Source: Saccharomyces paradoxus
Lineage: Eukaryota; Ascomycota; Saccharomycetes; Saccharomycetales; Saccharomycetaceae
Assembly: GCF_002079055.1 (NCBI RefSeq)
Contig: NC_047498.1
Span: 771,299-835,298 of the forward strand
Direction: 5' to 3'
DNA: 64,000 bases
Each line of letters starts with the position of its first letter. Position 1 is the stretch's first letter. This document shows, one piece after another, positions 1-12,287 of the stretch. A program made the position numbers and the translations under genes. The notes under the pieces were generated by a model. The model did no database searches. It had not been told where the DNA came from and saw only the letters and a list, made by a program, of their open reading frames with translations.

Positions 1-3638
<3,638 letters not shown>

Positions 3639-4106
3639 TACAATCAATACTTGCTTGAAACGCTTAATTTTACTGATATTCCGTCCGAAAGCAAGTAGAC
3701 TAGAAACGCTCAAGATGTTACAAGTACCGTCCGATGTTTTAGTTTAGATTGTTTTAATGTTGATGCTTTTTTATTTATTTTTCGGAAGCGTCTTTGTACT
3801 TTAGTTTTATATTATAGGTATATGAATGTGTTTATGTCAATAAGGATTTCTTTGTACAGTTATATGATTATAAACTAAGGGCCTTCTGTTTTGTTTTCTT
3901 TGCTGATATCGGCCTCTTCATAAAAACGGAGCAGCTTTCGGTGCCAGTAATTCAGAAAAGATTTGTGTCACTTTGGGCGTATATGAATTAATTCAGCTAG
4001 ACAACGCAGGCCCAAAGGAGAAGATCGTCAGGCAAACAAGAAATTCAATAAGCTACATCTGTTACTATTTGTCACCTCGGAGTATTAAAAGACTCTTTAG
4101 ATAAGT
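3639..4106. other. FKS1-GAS2 intergenic region
   Basis: This 468-base spacer holds the FKS1 3' end and the GAS2 promoter. The first part is T-rich and likely contains the FKS1 polyadenylation region. The second part carries a middle-sporulation-element match listed separately. I see no RNA gene and no convincing small ORF. Confidence 0.8.
3961..3969 (-). promoter_or_regulatory. Middle sporulation element (Ndt80/Sum1 site) of GAS2
   Basis: The minus strand reads GACACAAAT, a full match to the MSE consensus gNCRCAAAW. It lies 138 bases upstream of the GAS2 ATG. A second, imperfect copy (GTGACAAAT on the minus strand) lies at about 4047-4055. GAS2 is known as a sporulation gene, so repression by Sum1 in growth and activation by Ndt80 in meiosis is the natural inference. 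Confidence 0.7.
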
Positions 4107-5774
4107 ATGAGCAACAAACAAAATTTTTGCGCAGCCATTATTGTGGCTATTTTCCTTTGTTTGCAGTTGTCTCACGGCTCTTCAAGTGACAACTTTGGGA
4201 ATACTCCTGCTATTAAAATAATAGGAAACAAGTTCTTTAACTCTCACAGTGGGGAGCAATTCTTCATTAAAGGCATAGCTTACCAATTGCAGAGAAATGA
4301 GGAAGAACTTAGTAATGCAAATGGGGCTTTTGAGACAAGTTATATTGATGCTTTAGCGGACCCTGAAATATGCTTGAGAGACATTCCATTTTTGAAAATG
4401 CTAGGAGTGAATACGTTACGTGTTTACGCTATTGATCCCACAAAATCACATGATAAATGTATGGAAGCTCTATCTGCCGAAGGAATGTATGTTCTATTAG
4501 ATCTTTCGGAGCCTGATATTTCAATAAATAGAGAAAATCCATCCTGGGATGTTAACATTTTCGAAAGATATAAATCTGTAATTGATGCTATGTCATCTTT
4601 TCCAAATTTACTGGGATATTTCGCAGGCAATGAAGTGACAAATGACCATACAAATACTTTTGCATCACCTTTCGTGAAGGCAGCAATCCGAGATGCTAAG
4701 GAGTATATATCGCATTCTAAATATAGAGAAATTCCTGTCGGTTATTCAACTAATGACGATGCTGAGACAAGAGACAATTTAGCAAAATACTTTGTTTGTG
4801 GAGATATTAAAGCTGATTTCTATGGGATAAATATGTACGAATGGTGCGGATATTCCACATATGGTACTAGTGGGTACAGAGAAAGAACAAAGGAATTTGA
4901 AGACTATCCAATCCCCGTGTTTTTTTCTGAATTCGGTTGCAATCTCGTAAGACCAAGGCCTTTCACTGAAGTTAGTGCTCTTTATGGCAACAAAATGTCC
5001 TCTGTTTGGTCAGGTGGCCTTGCATACATGTATTTTGAAGAAGAAAATGAATACGGAGTTGTTAGGATAAATGATAATGGTGAAGTGGATGTTCTTCCTG
5101 ATTTTAGGAATTTGAAAAAGGAATTTGCAAAGGCAGATCCTAAGGGTACTACAGAAGGAAAGTATTTAACGGCAAAGGAGTTGATTGTATCAAAAAATAT
5201 CAAATGTCCACATATCGCAGCTGGAGTTTGGGAGGCAAACGAAAAACTACCTGAAACGCCTGATAAGATTAAGTGCGCCTGCTTGGATGAGATTTTGCCC
5301 TGCGCAGTAGTTCCTTTTGGCGCTGAATCTAGAAAATATGAAGAATATTTTAGCTATCTATGCTCTAAAGTTGATTGTTCCGATATTCAGGCAAATGGAA
5401 AAACCGGTGCGTACGGTGAATTCTCAGATTGTTCTGTCGAACAAAAACTTGCCCTTCAGCTAAGTAAATTGTATTACAAAATCGGCGCAAACGATCGGCA
5501 TTGTCCTCTAAATGATAGAAACGTTTATTTCAATTTAGAGAGTCTGCAGCCTCCCCCAAGCGAGTCCATCTGTATAAATGTTCTTGAATCTATAAGGAAC
5601 ATTACATGCAACAATGATCACTGTTCAAAATCAAATCCAGCACGTAGCAAGGAAAGTTTTAACGCGAAGTATCCATCAAGTGAAGAAAGGAAAAATGACG
5701 CCACCATCGCATTTAAAACTTCTGGATTAGTTATACTTTTAATTTCTATGGTAGCTGCTGGTGTTGCCCTATAA
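4107..5774 (+). CDS. GAS2: Sporulation-specific 1,3-beta-glucanosyltransferase (GH72)
   Basis: GPI-anchored enzyme that cuts and re-joins beta-1,3-glucan chains in the inner spore wall. The 555 residues show an N-terminal signal peptide (about 1-24, ending QLSHGSS), a GH72 catalytic domain with the acid/base glutamate in GNEVTND (about residue 176) and the nucleophile in FFSEFGC (about 275), a C-terminal cysteine-rich X8/CBM43-like module beginning near CACLDEILPC, and a hydrophobic tail (KTSGLVILLISMVAAGVAL) typical of GPI attachment. The start is the first ATG after an AT-rich leader and fits the S. cerevisiae length. It is clearly diverged from S. cerevisiae Gas2, especially in the N-terminus and the C-terminal third, which is part of the argument for another species. 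Confidence 0.96.
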   Translation: MSNKQNFCAAIIVAIFLCLQLSHGSSSDNFGNTPAIKIIGNKFFNSHSGEQFFIKGIAYQLQRNEEELSNANGAFETSYIDALADPEICLRDIPFLKMLGVNTLRVYAIDPTKSHDKCMEALSAEGMYVLLDLSEPDISINRENPSWDVNIFERYKSVIDAMSSFPNLLGYFAGNEVTNDHTNTFASPFVKAAIRDAKEYISHSKYREIPVGYSTNDDAETRDNLAKYFVCGDIKADFYGINMYEWCGYSTYGTSGYRERTKEFEDYPIPVFFSEFGCNLVRPRPFTEVSALYGNKMSSVWSGGLAYMYFEEENEYGVVRINDNGEVDVLPDFRNLKKEFAKADPKGTTEGKYLTAKELIVSKNIKCPHIAAGVWEANEKLPETPDKIKCACLDEILPCAVVPFGAESRKYEEYFSYLCSKVDCSDIQANGKTGAYGEFSDCSVEQKLALQLSKLYYKIGANDRHCPLNDRNVYFNLESLQPPPSESICINVLESIRNITCNNDHCSKSNPARSKESFNAKYPSSEERKNDATIAFKTSGLVILLISMVAAGVAL

Positions 5775-5834
5775 TAAACTCTTTTAATATTTAAGGAAAA
5801 CTACATCAAATAGTTTAATAAGGTACTCTTTTTC

Positions 5835-6499
5835 TGGTTATTAGGCGAATATTGAGATAATTGTTGGATTCCATTGTGGGTAAAGATTATAATATAGGTA
5901 TACAGAATATACTAGAAGATTTCCCGAACATATAGGAAGCCACAAAAGGAAATCAAAAATTTTACGTAATCATATTATTATTTCTTCTTTCTTTTTATAT
6001 GTTGTCATTCATTATCCTACTACATTATCAATGCTTGCATTTCAGCTTCCATTAGATTTGATGACTGTTTCTTAGTCTTTATGTCATTTTCTTACACCAC
6101 ATGTGACAATACACTAGTATCATTGTTGGAATTAAATTCTAATATCATCTATTTAGTGGTATATTATAACATGCGGTGCAAGAGGATGGCATAAAGATTG
6201 AGAAACAATCATCCAATCTAATGGAAGCTGAAATGCAAGCTGAAATGCAAGCATTGATAATGTAATAGGAAAATGAGTGACAACATATAAAAGGAAAGAA
6301 GATAAAATAATAACACTATGTAGAACTATCGATTCCCTTTTGTGTATTCCTATATCCTCGAGGAGAACTTCTAGTATATTCTATATACCTAATATTATAG
6401 CCTTTAGTAACAATGGAATCCCAACAATTATCTAATTACCCACATAATTCTCAATCATGGATACTAGTGAATAGATGATATTAGAATTTTGCTCCAACA
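5835..6499 (-). repeat. Old delta-type solo LTR, split by a younger LTR
   Basis: Fossil Ty1/Ty2-family LTR in reverse orientation. Its 3' end is recognisable at 5835-5870 (reverse complement of the delta tail) and its 5' end at about 6459-6499 (ending in CCAACA). The two parts are separated by the forward LTR at 6124-6453. It is a diverged copy, and I see no matching target duplication at its ends. No internal Ty coding sequence remains. Confidence 0.82.
6124..6453 (+). repeat. Complete delta-type solo LTR nested in an older LTR
   Basis: 330-base solo LTR starting TGTTGGAATT and ending AATTCTCA, close to the usual delta length of about 334. It is flanked by a perfect 5-base target duplication ATCAT (6119-6123 and 6454-6458), which lies inside the older reverse LTR, so this insertion is the later event. 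It carries a local 12-base tandem duplication (GCTGAAATGCAA, 6227-6250). It looks whole as an LTR, and the internal part of the element is gone, as after LTR-LTR recombination. Confidence 0.93.
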
Positions 6500-6583
6500 T
6501 TATGAATACTAGTCGATAAATGATGGTCGATTCTTATTTCAACAGAAGGCCCAACAATTATCCAATTATTCACCTAATTTTCA
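6500..6583. repeat. Scrambled delta LTR fragments
   Basis: Bases 6504-6544 read, in reverse, as a delta 5' end (TGTTGAAATAAGAATC...). Bases 6545-6583 read forward as a delta 3' tail (CCCAACAATTATCC...CACCTAATTTTCA). These are short old LTR remnants joined head to head, older or more decayed than the LTR at 6124-6453. Confidence 0.65.
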
Positions 6584-6756
6584 ACTCCCCCATTTCTTAG
6601 TTTAACATCACCCGTTCCAACAATGTCAATAGTTTCATCCCTGAAACTTAAATTTAGAGTAGCGTAGTTTATCGGTTCGAGATTGAAAAGGAAAAAATCG
6701 TATGCTATTCCATGAGAATAAAGATCATGAATTTATTATCCTTGATAGTTTATTAT

Positions 6757-6828
6757 GCTCCTCTAGTGCAATGGTTAGCATGCATTCTTCCGGTGGCTGT
6801 GATCCGGGTTCGAGTCCCGGGAGGAGCT
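6757..6828 (+). tRNA. tR(CCG)L: tRNA-Arg (anticodon CCG)
   Basis: A 72-base intronless cloverleaf. Acceptor stem GCTCCTC pairs with GAGGAGC. D stem is GTGC/GCAT. The anticodon arm is CATTC-TTCCGGT-GGCTG, with CCG at positions 34-36 and one mismatch in the stem. T arm is CCGGG-TTCGAGT-CCCGG, followed by discriminator T. The A box lies at about 6764-6774 and the B box GGTTCGAGTCC at 6807-6817. T runs at 6828-6831 and 6836-6842 can terminate Pol III. The only tRNA-Arg(CCG) gene of S. cerevisiae sits at this syntenic position, as far as I recall, so it is probably essential. Confidence 0.96.
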
Positions 6829-7033
6829 TTTAATATTTTTTTGAATACATAATATTTGTTAGAGGGAAAAGTATTTTTCCAAGTATCTATAAATGATACT
6901 GGCGGTTATGAAGCAAGCAAAGTTTTTACGTAGGAAAACTGCGGTGAAAGGAGTTAGGCGAGATCTACTGCCACGGCTTGTGCATTTTAGGGTTGATATT
7001 AGAGGAGTTGGAATTATCTTGGCCTATAATTAT

Positions 7034-7366
7034 TGAGAATTGGGTGAATAATTAGATAATTGTTGGGATTCCATTGTTACTAAAGGCTATAATATTAGGT
7101 ATATAGAATATACTAGAAGTTCTCCTCGAGGATATAGGAATACACAAAAGGGAATCGATAGTTCTACATAGTGTTATTATTTTATCTTCTTTCCTTTTAT
7201 AAATTGTCATTCATTTTCCTAGTACATTATCAATGCTTGCATTTCAGCTTCCATTAGATTGGATGATTGTTTCTCAATCTTTATGCCATCCTCTTGCACC
7301 GCATGTGATAATATAGTAGTAGCATGAATGCTACTAAATAGATGATATTAGAATTTCATTCCAACA
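7034..7366 (-). repeat. Complete delta-type solo LTR downstream of the tRNA
   Basis: 333-base solo LTR in reverse orientation, starting TGAGAATTG and ending ATTCCAACA. It is flanked by a perfect 5-base target duplication ATTAT (7029-7033 and 7367-7371). It is very similar by eye to the LTR at 6124-6453, so both are of the same subfamily. It stands about 200 bases downstream of the tRNA gene. No internal coding region is present. Confidence 0.93.
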
Positions 7367-7371
7367 ATTAT

Positions 7372-7853
7372 ATACCTGAATCATCAGCTATACATCAGCA
7401 ACCCATGAATACGAAGTAATTATGCATAGCCGGGTATTGAGGATTGTTTGGATTACAACTACTCATGCTATTCTGCTGAACCTGTTCCGATGGTTAATAA
7501 ATATGACAGTATTTCCTTTTATACATCCGTACCTATTGCCTTACCTGTCCATTTGTTCTTGAGGTATGGGTTAACAAATCAGTTTATTCGATTCTCAGTA
7601 TTTTTTTTCTTCGATTTTTTTGCAAATCAATGGCTAAAAGGATCTGTTTGTAAAAGAAAATGACTGCGCATAGCACTGAGCCGAGGGTTGAGGGCACGCT
7701 CTCTGTGATGGTACAGGATTTCGCCTGGAACGCGTACCAACGAAGGCTTCTCTAGAAGGCGAAGTACTACATACTGAGGCGACTATAATAGCAGAATATG
7801 GTTTTATAGTGGAACTGTCATATAATTGAGAAAACCAACAAAAAAGTATCAGA
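7372..7853. other. RPL26A upstream region
   Basis: This is the 480-base promoter of RPL26A, beginning right after the LTR target duplication. It contains T-rich tracts at about 7600-7625. I see no certain consensus Rap1 site; ACCCATGAAT at about 7401-7410 is only Rap1-like. The ORFs on either strand here look fortuitous. Confidence 0.6.
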
Positions 7854-8679
7854 ATGGCTAAACAATCATTAGGTATGTGCACAGATGCTAAATATATTCA
7901 TCCATGTAAAACCAGAATCAACGATGAAGTTTGTACCTTCGGACCAAGGATAGAACAGCTCAGTGTTGGCTGAAATCAATCAAAAAAATGAAAAGTACTT
8001 TGTCTAAGGCTGGAACCTGTAAAACATCTAGCGAAGTCTCATAATCTGCGATCACTGGGAAATATCATAACTATCAACATAATAGAAGATGGCGTTTTAC
8101 AACATGCAAAAGTTCAGAACTCTGTACAATTATTCCTCATGTAAAAGTTGTGGGTTTATCCTCTAAAGTTGAACACCCCGCAAATTATAGTATATTATGC
8201 ACCAATGGTACATTCGAAATCCAATGTTTTCTCCCAAGATTCTAACTACTAGGAAAGCGAAGATTAATCGAAGTTTCACAATACTAACATTTCTTTTTTT
8301 TTTCATTATTATAGACGTTTCCTCCGACAGAAGAAAAGCCAGAAAGGCTTATTTCACCTCCCCATCCTCCGAACGTCGTGTTTTGCTATCTGCTCCATTA
8401 TCGAAGGAGTTGAGAGCTCAATACGGTATCAAGGCTTTGCCAATCAGAAGAGATGACGAAGTTTTGGTTGTTCGTGGTTCCAAGAAGGGCCAAGAAGGTA
8501 AGATTTCATCTGTTTACAGATTGAAGTTTGCCGTTCAAGTTGACAAGGTCACCAAGGAAAAGGTCAATGGTGCTTCTGTTCCAATTAACTTGCACCCATC
8601 CAAGCTTGTCATTACTAAATTACATTTGGACAAGGACAGAAAAGCTTTGATCCAAAGAAAGGGCGGTAAATTGGAATAA
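7854..8679 (+). CDS. RPL26A: 60S ribosomal protein L26 (uL24), spliced
   Basis: Large-subunit ribosomal protein near the polypeptide exit tunnel. Exon 1 is only 19 bases (7854-7872, MAKQSL plus one base). The intron is 7873-8314 (442 bases), with donor GTATGT, branch site TACTAAC at 8282-8288, a T-rich tract and acceptor TAG. Exon 2 is 8315-8679. The joined product is 127 residues, starts [17 protein letters not shown] and contains the KOW-type segment [20 protein letters not shown]. The open frame running upstream of exon 2 inside the intron is not coding. Residues SPSSERR differ slightly from S. cerevisiae Rpl26a. Synteny, not sequence, separates it from paralogue RPL26B. Confidence 0.97.
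7873..8314 (+). other. RPL26A intron
   Basis: Spliceosomal intron with GTATGT at 7873-7878, TACTAAC at 8282-8288 and AG at 8313-8314. The branch-to-acceptor distance is about 26 bases with a long T run between. I see no snoRNA box pattern inside. Confidence 0.95.
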
Positions 8680-9042
8680 ATTATATAATTCCCTAAAAAA
8701 ACATCCTGAAAATTTATTGCACTTTTTTTACTCAAACCACTTAATAATCATATGTAAAACGTATAAATAGTATCCATTCTACTGCACTCAATATCTTACA
8801 TGAAGGACTAGATGCTGGCGCTATCTTTTACCATAGATATGTGTTAGCTTTTCCGCAGTAAAAATGTCCGCCTCATGTTAGAAACCGGGGTTAAGGGGGC
8901 GTGAGAATACTGGCAGACTAGAACCGAGATAGAATCTCTAACCACAAAAACAGTTCATCCTACGCCTTTATATAGTTATACCCAAAGATCTTCGCACAGG
9001 GATTTAACCTAAAAATAAAAATATAAGGTTGGTGTAGCGAAC
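8680..9042. other. RPL26A-YLR345W intergenic region
   Basis: A 363-base spacer. It carries an AGGGG stress-element core at 8894-8898 next to CCGGGG at 8885-8890, which would fit stress- or carbon-responsive control of the metabolic-type gene downstream. No RNA gene is seen. Confidence 0.5.
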
Positions 9043-10572
9043 ATGCCAAATGTGCTTTCTGATGATGAAGAGCTCCTTAATGGATTAGGAAGTGAGATCA
9101 TGAAGCCCTCTAAACAAGGTAATTATATGGCGAGGACCGTTAAAAGATGGGTAAATAACGAACGCGTAACCTCAGCCGAGTTGACGAATGTCAATGTTGA
9201 CGGAGTTCATGGACCGGTGAATACTGAAAGTTATATATCACCAGGACAGCTCTACTCCACTGACTCGGGAAATTTGTTTCATGCCGGAAGAATCCTCGTT
9301 GTTCTAGTCGGTCTTCCAGCAACATCAAAGACACTTTTATCAGTAGCGATTACAAGATATACCAGATGGCTAGGAGTCAGGACGAAATCGTACCATTTTT
9401 CAGAGTATAAAGAATCAGCTAAAGATATACCTTCAGACTATTTCTGCGTAGTACCAACGTCAAAAGAGGGTGTAGCGTTTGTTGAAAAGCTTCGCATGCA
9501 GATGTTGAATGATATACTGTCATTTTTCAATGATTTGTCAGGACAGCTAGCCATTTATGATGCCCTAAATATCCGTAAAATTGACAGAAAGAATTTGGAG
9601 GCTACCTTTTCTGAAATTGGCGTTAAAGTACTTTTCATTGAATCAATCGTGTCTGATCAAGAAATCATGAATAGGAACATAGCTCTCGTACTAGAGTCGA
9701 ACGATTACAGGGGACTTTCAACCGATGAAGCAATTGACGAATATATGAGACGTTTGTCAGTTAACGAACCATATTATGAAATGATGACACATGACGAAGA
9801 ACTATCATACATTAAATATATAAATCTGGGAAGGCAGATAATTGTGAAAGATAACATACACGGTTATTTGGTCAACAAAATGGTATTTTTCTTGATGAAC
9901 TTGAGGCAGAAAAAGGGGTGTGTATATTTTGCTCGGTGTGGTACCAGCGATAAAGATAACTACATACACGATGAAGAATTAAATGAAGAGGGAATTCACT
10001 ATTCAAAAGTCCTCAAGGAATTTGTCCTCCAACGAATTAAGCAGAAGAGACTGGCCAAAAAAAATTCTGATTCCTTAGTCGAAGTAATAGATGGAAGTCA
10101 TGATGAAGATTTGAAGACCTCGCTGATAGTTTGGACAGGTCCCAGGAAAAGGACCCATGATACTGGTCTCTTTTTTTCAAAAGAAGGTATTAAAGTTCAG
10201 CAACGGTCAGAGTTGAGACAATTGAACCCAGGGAGTATTGCTGATCTTAGCGACCAACAAATAATGGAGAAATTTCCGTCAGAGTACAAAGAATCATTGA
10301 AAGACCCATATCATTTTAGATTCCCCAGAGCGGAATCTTACCATGATCTAGCCGTTCGTATGGAACCTTTGTTACTAGAAATGGAACATACGAGCAAGGA
10401 CATTCTCATCATTGCACATGAGTCAACATTAAGAGTTCTATATGGCTATTTAATGGCTTGCACGTGTGTAGAGTTACCAAATCTAAATTTCACAAGAGAC
10501 AAATTAGTTGAAATTTCGTTCAGCCCTTTTTGCAATACAGTAGAGTTATTGAACATTCCTTCAAGTAGCTAA
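9043..10572 (+). CDS. 6-phosphofructo-2-kinase/fructose-2,6-bisphosphatase-like protein (YLR345W)
   Basis: A 509-residue protein with the two-domain plan of PFK2/FBPase2. The kinase half has a P-loop-like VGLPATSKT at residues 89-97, where typical members have GLPARGKT. The phosphatase half (from about 290) is histidine-phosphatase-like, but the catalytic RHG motif reads RCG at residues 298-300, so the phosphohistidine residue is missing. The second motif AHES (H459) remains. Bisphosphatase activity is therefore unlikely, and kinase activity is uncertain because of the altered P-loop. The S. cerevisiae orthologue has no established role. Start and length match that orthologue. Confidence 0.93.
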   Translation: MPNVLSDDEELLNGLGSEIMKPSKQGNYMARTVKRWVNNERVTSAELTNVNVDGVHGPVNTESYISPGQLYSTDSGNLFHAGRILVVLVGLPATSKTLLSVAITRYTRWLGVRTKSYHFSEYKESAKDIPSDYFCVVPTSKEGVAFVEKLRMQMLNDILSFFNDLSGQLAIYDALNIRKIDRKNLEATFSEIGVKVLFIESIVSDQEIMNRNIALVLESNDYRGLSTDEAIDEYMRRLSVNEPYYEMMTHDEELSYIKYINLGRQIIVKDNIHGYLVNKMVFFLMNLRQKKGCVYFARCGTSDKDNYIHDEELNEEGIHYSKVLKEFVLQRIKQKRLAKKNSDSLVEVIDGSHDEDLKTSLIVWTGPRKRTHDTGLFFSKEGIKVQQRSELRQLNPGSIADLSDQQIMEKFPSEYKESLKDPYHFRFPRAESYHDLAVRMEPLLLEMEHTSKDILIIAHESTLRVLYGYLMACTCVELPNLNFTRDKLVEISFSPFCNTVELLNIPSSS

Positions 10573-10813
10573 TATACTCGACTTGCATCGTTGATGTGTA
10601 TCTATATTCAAAATAGTTATTTTTATGTTTAAGAAGGGTAGAAGAACAATTCAAAAAAAAAAAAAATTACCATGAGCAACGAATATTAAATTGTAAATTA
10701 TTTAGACATCTTTCTATAATATGTTTGCCTAACACCCTCAGTTTATATACTGCGTACCTCTAGGCTAAAATTATACGAGGCGACGATAGATTAACAGGAT
10801 AATGACAGAAACT

Positions 10814-11119
10814 TTAAAAGAGGCTTTCACTTGAAGAGTTTTCTTCAGCTATAGTCTCCAATGCCACCTTACTCCTCTTTTTACGTTTATGTCTACTTTT
10901 CAAACCACTTCCCGTAAGCAACTCCTGCATTTCTGCCTCCTGTGCAGCTTTGAGCAAATCATACCTGGTGATTTTATCAGGCTTATTGCTCACGTATCTA
11001 CCTGAACCAACAACGTTAATATATTTCCATGGACATGCTACCCACTCTGCAATGTTGGAGGCTGAATTAATTGTATTTTTTGAAACTAACCCGATGGGAC
11101 AGTTACTGACTGACTGCAT
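10814..11119 (-). CDS. CIS1: Mitochondrial import-stress adaptor Cis1 (YLR346C)
   Basis: Small 101-residue protein, strand opposite to YLR345W and tail to tail with it. In S. cerevisiae, Cis1 is induced by Pdr3 during mitochondrial import stress and recruits the AAA ATPase Msp1 to the outer membrane through Tom70. The sequence shows a central WVACPWKYINVVGSGRYV segment, a basic stretch SRHKRKKRSK near residue 85 and an acidic/serine C-terminus ending SSSESLF. It has no signal peptide or membrane span. Identification rests on whole-length resemblance and synteny. Confidence 0.92.
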   Translation of the reverse strand: MQSVSNCPIGLVSKNTINSASNIAEWVACPWKYINVVGSGRYVSNKPDKITRYDLLKAAQEAEMQELLTGSGLKSRHKRKKRSKVALETIAEENSSSESLF

Positions 11120-11344
11120 TATTAAAAGGAGAAGTTATGCTTTAGTGTTTTTGCCCCTAGGCTTGCTATGTTCACTTCAACAGGTAACAGAGAGACACAA
11201 GGAAAATAGGGCAGTTAATAATTATCTGCACCAACTTTATATGAATACATCTTTACTTGCATGTGTTAATTAAGCCTTCAGCACATGAGCATCACAAAGA
11301 ATCACAAGGAAAAGATTGGATTACTTAATATCGAATAGCAGTCA

Positions 11345-11352
11345 GCCGCGGA
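11345..11352. promoter_or_regulatory. Near-consensus PDRE
   Basis: GCCGCGGA, one base off the Pdr1/Pdr3 consensus TCCGYGGA. It lies about 230 bases upstream of the CIS1 start and keeps the central CCGCGG palindrome. Confidence 0.5.
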
Positions 11353-11430
11353 AATGGAAATCTTAGTAATAAAATTTAATGTGGCACTGCTACAACTTGA
11401 CGGTGGGCTGCTCCAAGAAACCCAACTGAT

Positions 11431-11438
11431 TCCGCGGA
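11431..11438. promoter_or_regulatory. PDRE (Pdr1/Pdr3 site) of CIS1
   Basis: TCCGCGGA, a perfect match to the pleiotropic drug response element, about 315 bases upstream of CIS1. It fits the known Pdr1/Pdr3 control of CIS1 in drug and mitochondrial import stress. Confidence 0.85.
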
Positions 11439-12287
11439 AATAGACGGACATTATTACAAATGCTAAGAGTATTAGCAAGAACGGCTGAGCCCTTTTACTT
11501 TCAGCCGGAAAATTTGCAAAAAAGATTCAACAGATAAGCCGCTTTGCTAGTAGTGCAATACCTTATGTTTTTAGTGGAAGCTAAGGATGGTTGAGAATAT
11601 AGGTACGCTGAGAGGGAACTATCAATTTTGATGTAAGTACTAATCAGGGATACCTGCTCGTTCGCCTCGCCTCAAAATTGACTATCAGTGAACAAAAAGT
11701 TCAGAAAGTTCGGCAGATGAGGTGTGTAGTCGTTAAATATGTAAATTTCTATACTTAATACTCCCATTTTGAGAAGAGCTAATTGCGTGTTGAGCAATGA
11801 AAAAAAAGTTCTATCAAAAGTATCTTGAGGAAATGGAATGTGTACGGGGAATGCCATGTGTCATAGGCTCTATGGAAAGAATATTAATATTTGGTGGGGG
11901 AAACGGAATGAAACTAAACAAAGCATAAAAAAATCTAAAAAAAGACAAAAAGAAGATAGAGAGAGAAAGGATGAGGATTATTGATAATATAGTATAATAA
12001 TAAAAGAGAACATAGAAAAGAAGAAAGAAGAAAAAAAATTAAGATGTACTTTAAAAAAAGGGAAAAAATTCTAAAAAGTGCGATTGGAATTAGAAGAATG
12101 CAGATATTTTGTTTTCTGTCCCAGGACGGAGAAGGTAACAAAATCATAAAGGTAAAATAACAAATTAATTATGATCAAAGAGAAATGCTCTTTGTAAACC
12201 TTGGTTTGTAAATGCGTTGGTAACTGCAGCAGATGTTAAGAAACAAAGATGAAAAAAACCAGAATCTGTCTGTAAGTTTTATCGTGA

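Larger units (their letters stand above)
11120..12287. other. CIS1 promoter and KAP95 3' region
   Basis: A 1.17 kb spacer between two minus-strand genes. The part next to CIS1 holds the PDRE motifs listed separately. Bases 11928-12080 form a purine-rich, A/G low-complexity tract on the plus strand, probably part of the KAP95 3' region. Small ORFs on both strands look random. Confidence 0.7.

Noticed and set aside
8197-8314. In-frame upstream extension of RPL26A exon 2
   Set aside because: It is intronic: the true exon 1 with a GTATGT donor and the TACTAAC branch site account for the N-terminus.
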